Of a stretch of 64,000 bases of DNA, positions 1-12,792 are shown in pieces (the stretch's first letter is position 1; the number at the start of each line of letters is the position of its first letter). Source of the DNA: Mangifera indica. Its lineage: Eukaryota > Streptophyta > Magnoliopsida > Sapindales > Anacardiaceae. The stretch lies in assembly GCF_011075055.1 (NCBI RefSeq), contig NC_058148.1:682001-746000 (forward strand), given 5' to 3'. The position numbers and the translations under genes were made by a program. The notes beneath the pieces are model-generated. The model saw nothing but the letters and a program-made list of their open reading frames with translations. It did no database searches and was not told the DNA's origin.

Positions 1-1118
1 GTCAATAATAAAATAATTACTCAAAAATTTAAAAAAAACATATCTGAATTTCGAAAACTACACGTTCAAATAGCTTATGAACGAAAAAACCAAAAAATTG
101 ATCAAAAATTTCATAATTACATCATAAAACGTGTCTAAAAAAGCACATCATAATTACAAATATCAAATTTTAAAATTATATATAAAAAAAGTCTAGCCCG
201 ATCACAAACAAACTTGAGATCATAAAAACTGAAATCCTAAATTTGATTAAAAAAAACTGCATAATATACATTGAAATAGTTTTATTTTGGCCTCCAAATT
301 TGATGCAACTAGCAAAGTAGGTTGTCACTATAGAGCTCAAAATGAGCTTCGCGTTGATATATTACAGGCCCCGTAACTCCTCCTGGATCAAAAGTTATGG
401 TCGTTCAAAAATTTGTCTCATATAGACCCTATAGTTTTAAAAAAGTTAATTTCCACCCAACCCATGGTTTTCACGGACTGCCCCACAGCTCAGTGTAAAA
501 TTTCCCATGGACCCCTGTGGATCTTCCCTTGTTCCCCCTCCCCCTAAAATTTTGAAAATGTTAAATTTCCCCCCCACCCACGGGCACCCATGGGAGTTAC
601 CATAATACTGACAGATCTAACCGATTTTTTGGCCAAAAATTAGCATTTCAGCCTCTAATTTCAACACAAATCAAATCTACACATCTAATAACACAAAACC
701 CCTCAAGAAATTCAAGCAAAACAATCAAAAATCAAAACATTTTATGCATTGTTCAAAATTGAAACCCTAAACATTTAAACCTCAAAATCTCCCTCAAATC
801 TTAATAATCCTAACAATAAATTGATTCAAACAAGAAGTAGGATGAAGTACTATCCTTATTTGTCATTTTTAGTTATCGAAAAATATAAAAAAGTCGACAA
901 AAAAGGCGAAAACACGTTGACCCGTGGGAGACCTGTGGAAGACCTGTAGGAGATTCAAATTTTCTCTGATTTTAAATAGTAAATCCATGGGAAATTTGAG
1001 GTTTATATATAAGGCAGTTTGGTTATTTTTCAACTTGAGGGTATTTTTGCTTAAACCTTAAAGTTTTGGGCAATTTTGGTTAACACCCTCTAATTTTGGA
1101 CATTTATTATAATTTCCC
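1..1118 (+). mobile_element. MULE, right-hand part (element 0)
   Basis: This is the right end of a Mutator-like element whose left part lies outside the window. The sequence matches, block by block, the right-hand part of the full element at 13436-22792: a tandem array (about 1-250), a pyrimidine-rich stretch with 'aacccatggttttcac' (about 430-600), a stretch with 'ttttatgcattgttcaaaa' (about 740), and the terminus near 1089-1118. The last bases read in reverse complement begin GGGAAATTATAATAAATG, the same terminal inverted repeat as the two other elements here. No coding part of it lies in the window. Confidence 0.7.
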
Positions 1119-1993
1119 TTTTTTATATTTCTTTAATCCCCTCATATATTATTGAAGATCAAGATACCCAATATATTTTCCTAACATATACGAACTTGAT
1201 ATTCTTATAATATCTAAATACCCCCTCAATTTTGTCTAATTTCATTTACCTCTCTCATATTTTGTCTAATTTCAAAATACCCTTATATTTTTATATATTT
1301 CATTTAACCCCTTCTTATATTAACAAAAATCAAAATGCCCCTTATATTTTCCTAACATATACAAACTTGATATTCTTATAATATTAAAGTGCCCTCTCAA
1401 TTTTGACGTATTTCATTTATCACCCTCATATTTTATCTAATTTTAAAATACCTTCTATACTTATTTGACATTTTATTTATCACCCTCATGCATCGTTAGA
1501 TCTCGAAATGCCTCTATATTTTTCTAGCATTTTTTATTTAACACCTTCAAACATTGTTTAATATCAAATTACCCCATATTTCTCAACATTTATTTAACCC
1601 CTTCATATATTATCAAATATCAAAATACCCCTTATGTCATTACATTAATAAAATATACTAACTTGATTTAACAAATAAATTAAGTTTTAGAGTAAGATTT
1701 GAATAAATACCTTGTTATTATGAACCAATTTTTTTATTCGAATTTAGAAGCACAAATTTTTTTCCTTCTAAACAAACCCACAATGTCAGATATTAAGTGA
1801 AAAATGAAATTTTGAATAGTGTGAGAATGTATGAGGGTGAGAGTTTATATAGAATTGGTGAAGAGTACTATTGATATTTTAAAAAAAATTTAAGGCATTT
1901 TTGCTTAATGTTTTGAAAAGTGGGCATTTTTGTTTAAAATTTTGAAAAAGAGACATGTTTGCTTAACCCAATGTAGGGGGTCATTTAATTTAA
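1119..1993 (-). mobile_element. MULE left-end fragment, inverted (element X)
   Basis: The stretch is an inverted counterpart of the left end of the next element (1994-2940): the motif 'aagcaaaaatgcc' after 1994 faces 'ggcatttttgctta' before it, followed by the same subterminal repeats with 'ggggtattttgatatt'. Its outer terminus is not at 1993. It resumes after the next element at about 7557-7562, giving the terminus GCGAAATTAAATTAAATG in reverse complement. It is cut on its inner side by element 0. Confidence 0.6.
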
Positions 1994-2379
1994 GGGAAAT
2001 TAAATTGAATGCCTCATTCTACCCTAAACTAAGCAAAAATGCCATTTTTTCCATTTCCTAAGCAAAAATACCCCTTTTCAAAGCCTCAACAAAAATGCCC
2101 AATTTTTTTTTTTAATATACCAATATTACCCTTGACCACTTCTATATAAACTCACTCTCACTCTCACTCTCATACCTTTTTCACATCATCAAACTCTTAC
2201 TTTTACCTTCATTTTTACTTAATATTCAATACTATAGGTTTGTTCGAAAGAAAGAAAATCATATTTTTGAATTTAAATAAAAAAAATCAATTTGTGAGAA
2301 CAAAGTATTTATATGAATCTTAACCCAAAACTTAATTTTATTTGTTAGATCAAGTTCGTACATTATATAAAAGGGGCAT

Positions 2380-2930
2380 TTTGATATTTGATAATATTTA
2401 GGGCGTTAAATAAAATGTTAAAAAAATATGGGGGTATTTTAATATTAAACAATAGATAAAGGTTTTAAAAAAATATTAAAAAAATATAACGATAGTTTGA
2501 TAAAATATATAGGGGCATTTCAATAAAAGATAATGTATGAAGGTGTTAAATGAAATGTTAGAAAAATATAAAGGTATTTTGATATTGGATAAAATATGAG
2601 TGTTAAAAAAATACGTCTAAAATGAGAGGGCATTTCGATATTATAAGAATATCAAGTTCGCATATGTTATGAAAACATAAGGTGCATTTTGATAATATAT
2701 AATATATTAGGGGGTAAAATAAAATATTAAAAAATATAAGGGTATTTGGATGTTAACTAATATATGAAACAAAAATTTTTGTATTAGATAATGTATAAGG
2801 ATGTTAAATGAGATGTAGAAAAATTAGAAGGGATATACTGATATTCAACCACGTATGAGGGGTCAAAGAAATTGTAGAAAAATATAGGGGTCATTTTGAT
2901 ATTGGTGAATGTTTAATGTGGATTTTTTAT
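2380..2930 (+). repeat. Subterminal degenerate tandem array of element 1
   Basis: Degenerate tandem units contain 'ggggtattttgatatt', 'taaatgaaatgttagaaa' and 'aaaatatag'. The same kind of array sits at 13790-14870 in element 2 and, inverted, at 1120-1700. The position just inside the terminus suggests it belongs to the element rather than to the host. Confidence 0.7.
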
Positions 2931-2959
2931 GATAAATGTTTATTTTTAACCAAAATTGT

Positions 2960-4199
2960 TTATTATAGGATTGATAATTGAAATAGCTGCTTATAATGCT
3001 ATTCATTTTGAAAGAGAATGGATATAACGTGATTAGAACACAATAAAGTATATTGGAGGTTTTAAAAAATTGATTAAAATTCTATTCAGAACAACACTTG
3101 AGCAATTTATCCAATTGTTGGGTCAAAAGTGTGGTATCAATCTGATCCAAAACTACATTTATCTATGAATGAAACCAAAAACTATCGAGCTCGACTCCCT
3201 TTATAAAAATAAAAAATGATAAAGATGTGAAAAGCCTTATTAACATGTTGCAATACTTCTAGAAATGTATTTCCAATTTTTGTTATATGTATCGCAGTCC
3301 AAGGAGAAGGAGAAGAAGAAATAGGTGGTAACAATGATAGTGAAGTGAAAAAAGAATCTGATAGAGAAGACTTGACTGATTTCCATAATGATGCATTTTA
3401 TATTGCTATAAAATGAGTTTGTGGAGACAAAGAGAGGGTTCCAAATTGGGGTGGCTTTGATGAGAATAAGATAACTGATGTTCCTCTTGATGAGCCAAAC
3501 TTCGAGGATACATCACTTGTTAACTGTGATATAAATAGTCTCTAGCTTGAAGATCTTTTTCTGGGTGGCGGGAATTATTTTGAACCATTTTTTAATAATG
3601 CCCCACTGATCTATTTAAATGGCTATTTGATTTTCCTCTAGAACTTTCAACAACATCAAGTGGTGTAGAATTGGTGTGAAAAAAGAATGTTGTAAAACTT
3701 GGTGACATTTTTAATGATAAAAAATATTAAAAGACATAGTGGTTCAATTTGCCTTGGAGAAAGAGTTTTAGTACAAGGTGATCAAGTCATACATAGTGAG
3801 ATGGAACATTAAGTGTTCTAATGAGAAATGCAAATGGTTTCTAATAAGAAGAAGAGTAAAACACAATCAAGCATTCTGAATTTGTAAAATGAATCACACA
3901 CACATATGTTCAATAGGTCAAACAAAACTATATCATAGACAAGTTAGGGCTTGAGATTTAGGTTAATTAATGAAGTTAAAGTTTGTGTTTATTGATCGTA
4001 TTTATTGACCTAAAGATATCATTATCGACATCGTCAGCATGTACAAAATGATATATCTTATTCACAGGTTTGATGGGTAAGAAATTGGACATTACATTCA
4101 TTGAAGGGCTCACTAGAAGAGTTATTTATACTCTTACCAGATTATTTTTATAATTTAGAGCATGCTAATCCTAGAATTGTGATGCATATAGAAATAGAC
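2960..4199 (+). pseudogene. MULE transposase relic, N-terminal half
   Basis: Degenerate coding sequence parallel to the better copy at 14940-17590. Recognisable parts are a segment like 'YVGGSKQLIKIPYGTS' near 3050, an acidic linker near 3300-3350, and a segment near 3890-4010 corresponding to the zinc-finger and 'RQAGARALG' part of the MuDR-type protein. Stops and frame changes are frequent. The sequence breaks off at 4199 where TGTAACATC begins, so the catalytic core and the SWIM finger are missing. Confidence 0.65.
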
Positions 4200-5113
4200 T
4201 GTAACATCTCTCTCCAAATATATACCCTTACTAGAAATATACTAAAAGAAACGTGTACAATTAAACTATTTAAAAACTTTAATACATGATTATAATTATA
4301 AAACGTGTAAAAAAATGATGTAATAAAAATAGCTATTTTATTAATCAAAACTCATAAAATAATAAGCATATGAAAAATTTTGATATAAAATAACTATGTA
4401 AATCGTGAACAATTACTGTATTTGGAAATACTAATAATAATAATAATAGTTGTATGTCTAATAAAAACTAAAATATCAAAAGTGCCCTTCTCCCTTATGC
4501 AATTGTTTGTTGCCTTGCTAGATCCCCCCCACCTAGCCTGTTACTCAGTTCTACCTACAAAACATACAAAAGTTAACACATGAGTAAAACTTACTAAGTG
4601 GTGACCTTTTGATACCCAAAACTAATATGAATAAATTGATGCTAAAATTTGCGTTCTATTCATAAGTTGAATGCTAAAATTTAGAGATATTCATGACTAA
4701 TCAAAGGGAAATCATGCCTTTTACTTGGCGTTTGACGATTTGCTTCTCTCTCACCTAACGACACTGTCTTCGATGATTAATGGTGGCTTCTCTAACGTCC
4801 ATAAGACTCTTCCCTCACTACTATCTCAATCTGTGCAGCTAGTGAATGCAAAGAATGAAGATAATTAGGGTTAATCATCTTTTTATTTTAATTCCAAGAT
4901 GCCATGCATAGTCATGTATCAAGCTGCATAACTAGAGCAACCTCTTATTTCTTCATGATCACAATTTGATCCACCAATTTGACTCTCTGCTAACCATACA
5001 CGGTTGTGTATACCTCTATGCACGGACGTGTACCCCTGAAAAGTCATTAATCATAGAATTTAAAACTAGGAAAAAAGATTGAAACACCTTTATGCTTACA
5101 TGTAAGTGTTACA
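4200..5113. mobile_element. Candidate solo LTR inside element 1
   Basis: The stretch begins TGTAACATCTCTCTCC and ends GTGTTACA, so its ends are short inverted repeats with TG...CA. It is flanked by tagac on the left and taaac on the right (4 of 5 bases). The start closely resembles that of the better supported solo LTR at 32419 (TGTAACATCCCTCTCC). An inner segment with 'acctacaaaacatac' also resembles the 32.7-kb region of that element. No coding sequence is visible. Confidence 0.5.
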
Positions 5114-6845
5114 TAAACAAGGAGTATCGCTTTCAGTATTTTTTTTATGACATTGGGTTGTTCCATCCATGCATTTAAATAAAATCTTTGACCAGATATT
5201 TGCAATGATCCCTTTACTCACAGTAGGGAAGTCAACAATTAACCACAATCGTTTATCCTGAAAAGACGAAAAAAACAATTTAAATATTCATAATAATATT
5301 TAACCGCATTAAACTAATTGAATAACAACAATTTACCATACCTCTATAATCAAGAAAGGTGTATGTGAAGAACTCTCAACTGATACTTTCTTATGGCTAG
5401 CACCATGTATGAATATTAATAATAAATTGTTCAATGATTTTTCATATGAAATATATTAACAACAAATAATTACAAACCTCAAGTAAGGGAGGTGATGGAA
5501 TCGGAAGGGCAACGGGTGAGGGCTTTCCAGTGTCATCGCGAGTACCTTATACGAAGTTAATATATATGTGAGACAGACGGGTAAATAAAATTTACAAAAC
5601 GAACAAATAAAATGTGGTTTTGTCACTTAATCGACTGTCTTTGGCCATGCACGCACCACGATGTCCTCAAAACGACTTATTCGATCCTCCAATCAAGACA
5701 TATGAGAAGACATCTACTCTCGTAAAATAGACATTTGGTCTCGCAAACTAGAAATCTTGCCTAAAATCATATTACCCCAATGGGACAATGTAGCATTTAA
5801 AGGGGACAGAATGAGTAACATAGTTGATGGGCACTCGTGTGTAGGGTGCTCAGTAATAGGGGCTTGAACGACATGAAGATGTGTGGTCTCAATGACTGGG
5901 GTCTCAACGATGGACATATAGTCTACTCAGTAACAAGGCCTGAAAATTGACATGTGTCTCAGGATTAGAGGTTTGAATATTCATAGGTGGCATAGTTGGA
6001 GAAGTTATATCTCTTATTAAAAATGATGAGGATAACTGGGGATCCAACATACTTGTGAAACAACAATGTCAGTATACCATCGTGTAGCCTCTTCAATCGG
6101 TGACGATTGAAGTAGGAAAGTAATATCATCCTACTCATTTAGATATATAATTAAACATATTTGCATTAATAAATAAAATAATCAATTGGAGAATATAATT
6201 CTCATATGACTTTATCTAGGAATATCTTTCATATGCCACCTGAACATTTATGAAGATGCATCAATGACAACCAAGTCCACTCAATTATATAGGGTGTCGA
6301 TTGTCTCGTAGATCCAAAACTACAATGTAAACATTAATATTTAAATTCAATTAATAATTTTTCCCCTAGTAATCAATATATATAATTAACAAATATACAC
6401 TAACTTAAAATGCGAGTAGGAACTCATAGATATCATATTTATGCATATCTGTCATTTGACCAGAGCAAATCTTTTCACTCACTTGGGACATTGACTTGTA
6501 TGTCATATCCCACACCGGAACACCATATGGGTAGGAATTGAAACAATCCAAGTGATCGACTAGCTAAAAATACTTTGTAGATACATTCTTTCATTTGTCG
6601 TTCCCTAAAAACATTATATGAAGATAATACAACGAGACCATTTTGACGGTGTTGATATAGTCATCCCTCATGGTCTCATTGAGAAAACTTGTTCTAAATC
6701 ATGATATTACACTTTCTCACATCCCTGAAAATAGGTCTCTCGAATCCTATTTCCGAAACCTCATGAAATATATGAGGAAATAGCAGTGATCTAATTAAAT
6801 GATAGCTTGGGCATAGTACAAAATGCGTTGAATCTTATGTTAACC
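5114..6845 (-). pseudogene. Relic of MULE second gene (DUF1985 type)
   Basis: On the minus strand the order of short segments follows the copy at 18000-20930. One example is 'gaccattttgacggtgttgatatagtcatc' near 6640, which parallels the segment near 20520 that encodes the DUF1985 core. Only scattered short open stretches remain. Near 6845 the similarity jumps to the region equivalent to about 22010, so the gene start and the right-hand array were deleted. Confidence 0.5.
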
Positions 6846-7547
6846 TCATTAATCCTATTAAAAAACACACAATTTCCCTCCTCCTTTGGGGTTCTCCTGA
6901 TAGACCCCTTGATATGGTTACTGTTTAAAAAATCGCATTTCCCCCCTTCTCCTATGGCGTTGATTCAACTTCAAGATATTTCTCAAACCTGGGATTCCCC
7001 GGGTTGAAAATTTCTCCCCTAAGGTGACATTTCGATTTCAAAATGCTATATTTTCTAACTAAAATCTCATTTTCTAATTACTATTTTAACAATAAACAAT
7101 TCTACACTTATTAAAACACAATAACCGTAAACTAATTCATAAAAAAACAAGCAAGAAACAAAATGAATTGTTTAAAAACGAAAACCCTAAACAAATAACA
7201 CCCAAAATTTTCATCTAATTGATAAAATTTAAACATCAAAATGATTCAAATAAGATAAAAGATGATGAACTCACCTTATTTGCCATTTTCATCATTGGAA
7301 AGCTGCAAAAATGCCAGTGAAAAGTTAAAGATTGCGCTATCATTGGAGATATGTGGAACGCCTTGGGAATTCTTCAAATTTTGAAACAGTGAATTCTAGG
7401 AAATTTTGGGTAGGAATGTGAATTTGGTTGGATTATATATGAGGCCACTTTGGCCATTTCATGTAAAAGGGGCACTTTTGCTTAAGTTATGTAGATTTGG
7501 ATAATTTTGTTTAAACCCTAATATTTAGGGCAATCAATTAATTTCCC

Positions 7548-7763
7548 CTAATTTAATTTCGCAAATTATTATCCATAAAAGAGGGACAAGAATCCTATAA
7601 TTTTTAATTAGAGATTTTTTTTTCGTAATAAAACCAAAACATTTGGGAGAAATTTGGAATTTCAGTCTAAGAAATTTGGGTGTTTTGTTTTTTGTTTAAT
7701 TCTTTACGGCGTCGTTTTTATGTTTGGCGAGAGAGAAAGCGTAGGATAAGAAACATGCGCAGA
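7548..7763. other. Target duplication, X terminus and FRS upstream region
   Basis: It opens with ctaatttaa (the right target duplication of element 1), then tttcgc, the end of element X. The remaining 200 bases are the AT-rich upstream region of the FRS gene, with no gene. Confidence 0.5.
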
Positions 7764-7770
7764 TATATAA
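7764..7770 (+). promoter_or_regulatory. Probable TATA box of the FRS gene
   Basis: TATATAA followed by AAGGG lies about 30 bases before a plausible start region near 7795-7800. It is the best TATA-like site ahead of the FRS leader. The leader also holds a three-codon upstream reading frame, ATG CAT TAC TGA, at 7844-7855. Confidence 0.5.
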
Positions 7771-7794
7771 AAGGGCTCTTATTACCTCCCTGCG

Positions 7795-9463
7795 CAAATT
7801 AGGGCTAATCCTTGAACAATTCTCGGTTTCCACTTTCAATCAAATGCATTACTGATTTGGTGGTACCTTCCTTTTCTCTTTCTCTTTAACTTTAATTTGT
7901 AATTTTTTTATTTTATTGTTAATTTCTCAGCTTTATATGTTATTATTATGTACCCTAATGAAATGAGACTGAAAAAAATGGCAATTTAACTGTTTCATTT
8001 TTGTTGTGAAACTCAAAACTTCAAAACCCAGTTGTATTTTTGTGTTTCTGGCAATGGGTAGGACTTAATTTTTCAGAATGTGTTGTGAATATGGTGGAAG
8101 TTTGGTTTATGTTGGTGTGCTTTGATCGTAGTTATATGATTTGGTAGAGAGAACTTGTTTGCAAAGTTTCAATTTTTTATGGATGGCTTTGAGAAAAATG
8201 GGTATTTATGAAATGGCATTGTGATAGTTTGAGAGTTTAGTTGTGTTTTTGTAGATGGCTGATAGGTACCACAATTTTGGAGTTTGATCCCTTAGGACCA
8301 CCTACATGGTGAAAAATAAATACTTTTTTGGTTTTCTGTTTCCTAAAGATTATGAAATTTGGTGGGGCCAGTTTTTGTATTGAGTTTAACTAAATGGGAT
8401 TTAGGATTTTGTGGATTGGAAGAAGGAAAGAAGGGTTTAGGTGAATGTAGGCATTTTTTTGAAACATGTGTGCTTCTTTTATCGCAGTGCATTTATCGTT
8501 GAGATAGTGTGAGATGGTGGGTGCGATGATTTCGATGGTGTTTTGGGAGAGAGTGGAAAATGTATTGGAATTTGAGATTGAATAGAAGAGGATATAAAGG
8601 AGTTGTGAAAGAAGATGTTCACCAATTATTGGTTGATTATCTTAAAATTAGAATTATAGATAGAAAAACTTGTAAGTAAATGAAACATGCATAAAATGAA
8701 TGGTTAAAGGGGGCATGATCCACTAACATGGTTGTATGCAGGAGAGCTCTTTCCAAATTTCCTTATATTGGGTTATCGTTTATAAATATGTTGAAATTTG
8801 ATCAAGTGATCAACCTAAATTCCTTTTAGGATTAATTATTAGAGTTCATTTCTTTCAAAGATGTTCAATGTTGAAAGCTATGTGAAGAAGGCGAGTTTGA
8901 CCCTATTATGAACTGCTAGGATCTCTACTTCACCCTTCTCTTCTGTAAGGTTTTATTTTTTTATATTTCTCTTCCATAATCCATATAATCACTGTGAAAG
9001 ATGAAACTTTATTTTTCCTTTAAAGCTGTAAATTTAACCTGGTGAGTAGGAGGCTGTCAGTGAATGACATGGATAAACTCAGCAGTGTTTTCACGAATTG
9101 ACCTCTGTTTACTTCCTCTGCAGTGTCATCATGCATGCTTAATGAACCTTTTTGGTCAAGTAACAACTAAGTTATGACTGTGTTTCACCTTTGTGGAAGC
9201 ATGATATCTTATAAAGGAAAAAACTATTTTGTTTTTTTGTCAACCTCATTATTACCATAGTTTTTAAGTTTCCAATATATTGTTTTTTCTGTGTCTTTCA
9301 CCAAAATTAATACCAATTCCTTGTCATGCTACCATGTTCAAATATTATTGTTTTTTTAATGTAATTTTTATTTATGGGAATCGATTTGGATAATTATTTA
9401 TTTTTATTGTATAATGGACAGATAGTCTCTTCAGTTAATCTCAAGTGGGTTGGATGAGACAAT
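7795..9463 (+). other. FRS 5' leader with a long leader intron
   Basis: The coding start at 9464 lies 1.7 kb from the TATA box. A donor-like GTACCTT or GTGGTA near 7859-7864 and a good acceptor, 'aatggacag' ending at 9421, suggest a leader intron of about 1.55 kb. The T-rich sequence between them contains no credible coding stretch. The splice sites are inferred, not shown. Confidence 0.5.
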
Positions 9464-12400
9464 ATGATGACTGATGAGGCCGGACACATGTTGATGGCTT
9501 ATGATGATCCCTCACACCAACGATCATTGTCTCTAGATGATACTAGCAGCACAGAGGAATCACCCGATGAAACCAGACTCTCACTAGAGACCAGCAATGA
9601 TGTGGTTCCATATATTGGGCAAAGATTTCCCTCTCATGATGCAGCATATGAATTCTATAGTGAATTTGCTAAAAGATGTGGTTTTTCCATTAGACGTCAT
9701 CGCACTGAAGGAAAAGATGGTGTTGGTAAAGGATTAACAAGACGCTACTTTGTCTGCCACCGTGCTGGTAACACACCCATCAAAACCTCAAATGAAAACA
9801 AACCTCAGCGAAATCGGAAATCCTCCCGCTGTGGGTGTCAAGCGTACATGCGTATAAGCAAAATTACAGAATTAGGAGCACCAGAATGGCGTGTCACAGG
9901 TTTCGCAAACCACCATAATCATGAACTCTTAGAGCCAAACCAAGTTCGTTTTCTTCCTGCATATCGAACCATATCAGATACAGACAAGAGCCGGATACTT
10001 ATGTTTGCCAAAACAGGAATTTCAGTGCAGCAAATGATGAGACTCATGGAACTTGAGAAATGCGTGGAGCCAGGTTATTTGCCATTTACTGAGAAGGATG
10101 TGAGGAACTTACTTCAGTCTTTTAGGAAGTTAGATCCGGAAGATGAAAGTGTAGATTTATTAAAAATGTGTAGAAACATTAAAGAAAAAGACCCTAACTT
10201 CAAATTTGAGTACACGCTTGATCCTAACAACAGGCTAGAGAATATTGCTTGGTCATATGCATCATCAATCCAGGCTTACGAGATATTTGGTGATGCTGTG
10301 GTGTTTGATACAACACATCGCTTGACTGCATTAGACATGCCACTTGGGATATGGGTTGGTGTGAACAATTATGGTGTGCCTTGCTTCTTTGGCTGTACAC
10401 TCTTGCGTGAGGAAAACTTGAGATCATTGTCATGGGCACTAAAGGTAATAGAGTGAAAACAATACAATTTATAGCAGCATATCACATTGTATTGCATGTT
10501 GTACTTATCCAACTTCAGTAAAACAAGCTGATTGCCCCTTACTTTTTGTGGTAGTGCTGAACGCAGAGATGGGAATGAATGAAATATACGTTTTTAAACT
10601 GAACGCTCCAATGAATAGGATCACTGACAGGCAAGGGATAGCTAATGAGGCGGATTCTCAAAAATAATGTTGGCTTCATTATTAAGTTTTATATGATCTT
10701 TGAGCTTGTATCTGAAATAGTACAATATCAGATATTTGCATACTGGTTGAGTTTCCGAAGCATTTAAATGGGAAAATTTTAACTTTGATGACAAGTTGAA
10801 TTCTGTGTTGATTATGAACCTCTAGCATGCATATACATACTTGCATGTGAAGTTATGCTTGCATATAACTATTCAAACTGCTATTACTGTTCTTAATATG
10901 CGTTTTGTATTCCATTTACAGGCATTCTTAGGTTTTATGGATGGGAAGGCACCACAAACAATATTAACTGACCAGAATATGTGTCTCAAAGAAGCCATAG
11001 CCATGGAAATGCCTGCAACTAAGCATGCACTCTGCATATGGATGATTGTGGTGAAGTTTCCATCATGGTTTAATGCTGTCCTGGGAGAACGTTATAATGA
11101 GTGGAAGACTGAGTTTTTTCGGCTCTATAATCTGGAGTCTATAGAAGATTTTGAGTTGGGATGGAGGGACATGGTCAATTCATTTGGGCTCCATACTAAC
11201 AGGCACATAGCAAACTTGTTTGCTTTACGTATGCAGTGGGCATTACCATACTTGAGAAGCAACTTTTTTGCAGGAATGACTACAACTGTCCATTCAAAGG
11301 CAATTAATGCTTTCATTCAACGATTTTTGAGTGCACAAACCCGACTTGCACACTTTGTAGAACAAGTATGTCCTCTTCTAATACTGTCATATCCATTTAT
11401 TTTATTATCATGATGACATTCTTAAGTGTCTACAAGTTCCAGACAGAATTTTCCATTGGCTCATTACTTTCCAAATTTACTTTTTCTAAATTAAAGACAA
11501 GACTCAAAGTATCTTTTGTTATAGCTTCGTAAAGATATTATTTACATGTACAAGTTTGGTCCCTAGGCCCTCATGTCCCAACCCTGTTACCTGGGAAAAC
11601 TGATTGAGTGGTCTTAAAATTCTTCTGCACTTTTTTTTATAGGGATAATAACACCTAGAAGTATCAAAATATTATTTTTTTATTAAAAAGACTGAACTTT
11701 GTTTTTTTTTTAATTTTTATTTTCTGGTGAAGGGATTGAACTCATATTTTTTTATTGAAAAAACTGAACTTGCAGATTTTCTTATATAAAGGGTCAAACT
11801 TTTAGTATTTCCTATAAAAAGTACCGAATAAATACAATTATGATTGCTTGTTTTGTTTTGTAAGCAAGGTGATTAGTTTGGTGACTTAAATAGGAAATAG
11901 TAGAAGTTTAGTCTCTTCAATAAGAAATTCTAAAAGTTTGGTCCCTATAATAGGAAAATTTGAAAGTTTAGTCCTTTCCATAAAAAGACAAAGTTTAGTC
12001 CCTTCAATAATAAAAAGGTGATAATTTGATACCTCTAGATGTTATGTGTGAAACTTTTATTAATGATTTAATGCTATACAGCATGCAGAATGGTTTTAGG
12101 TTGTTATGTCTTGTGTAGGATGACCTTTTATTGTGTTGACTTTCCATTTTGCTGACTTAGCTTACAAAAAGCAGGTGGCTGTTGCCGTGGACTTTAAAGA
12201 TCAAGCTGCGGAACAACAGACGATGCAGCAGAATCTTCAAAATATTTGCTTGAAGACAGGTGCTCCTATGGAATCCCATGCCGCTTCTGTGCTAACTCCT
12301 TTTGCGTTCTCAAAGCTGCAAGAGCAATTTGTTTTGGCTGCGTACTATGCATCATTTCATATGGATGATGGTTTCCTTGTCAGACACCACACAAAACTTG

Positions 12401-12792
12401 AGGGAGGCCGGAAAGTTTATTGGGTTCCTCAGGAAGGCATCATAAGTTGCAGCTGTCATCAATTTGAGTTTTCAGGGATTCTCTGTCGACATGCCTTACG
12501 AGTCCTCTCGGCAGGAAATTGCTTTCAGATTCCAGAAAGGTATCTTCCCATCCGATGGCGTCGTATCAGCACACATGCCATAAAACAACTTCAAAGTTCT
12601 CCAAGCAAGCATGCAGAGCGGATTCAGTTACTTCAGAGCATGGTATCATCTCTGATTGCAGAATCTGCCAAGTCAAAAGAGAGGCTAGATCTTGCAACCG
12701 AACAAGTTTCCTTCCTTTTGTCTCGAATACGCCAGCAACCAGTTTCATCACAAGGTTTGAGAGATATTTCTCCCCTTCATAGAAACCTATAA
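9464..12792 (+). CDS. FRS11: FAR1-RELATED SEQUENCE transcription factor, FRS11-like
   Basis: The coding exons are 9464-10444, 10922-11365 and 12175-12792. Both introns have GT/AG ends and phase 0, and the joined product is 680 aa, the family length. Residues about 55-155 form the FAR1 DNA-binding zinc finger: 'YFVCHR', 'SRCGCQAY' and the HNH of 'FANHHNHEL' supply the C-C-H-H ligands. A MULE-derived transposase core follows, with the acidic positions D282 (FDTTHR) and D344 (ILTDQN) still present. The SWIM finger is at 567-581 (CSCH...CRH). A charged helix near 600-660 may form a coiled coil. Such proteins are nuclear regulators derived from Mutator transposases. I chose the first of two adjacent ATGs; the second would remove one residue. 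No break is seen. Assignment to FRS11 rather than the close FRS10/FRS12 relatives is by recall. Confidence 0.93.
11890..12030 (+). repeat. Degenerate tandem repeat in FRS intron 2
   Basis: About four units of 35-40 bases contain variants of 'aaagtttagtcccttcaata' followed by 'taggaaa'. They lie wholly within the second coding intron, so they should not affect the protein. Confidence 0.5.

Larger units (their letters stand above)
1994..7547 (+). mobile_element. MULE with DUF1985-type second gene (element 1)
   Basis: A 5.55-kb Mutator-like element. The left terminus GGGAAATTAAATTGAATGCC matches the reverse complement of the right terminus, GGGAAATTAATTGATTGCCC. It is flanked by ttaatttaa (1985-1993) and ctaatttaa (7548-7556), an 8/9 match to a 9-bp target duplication, as Mutator elements make. 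Inside are a subterminal repeat array, a plus-strand transposase relic, a candidate solo LTR, and a minus-strand relic of the second gene. Compared with 13436-22792 it lacks the catalytic half of the transposase and the right-hand tandem array. It cannot move by its own protein. Confidence 0.8.

Noticed and set aside
10224..10439. Minus-strand frame opposite FRS exon 1
   Set aside because: Shadow of the conserved plus-strand exon.
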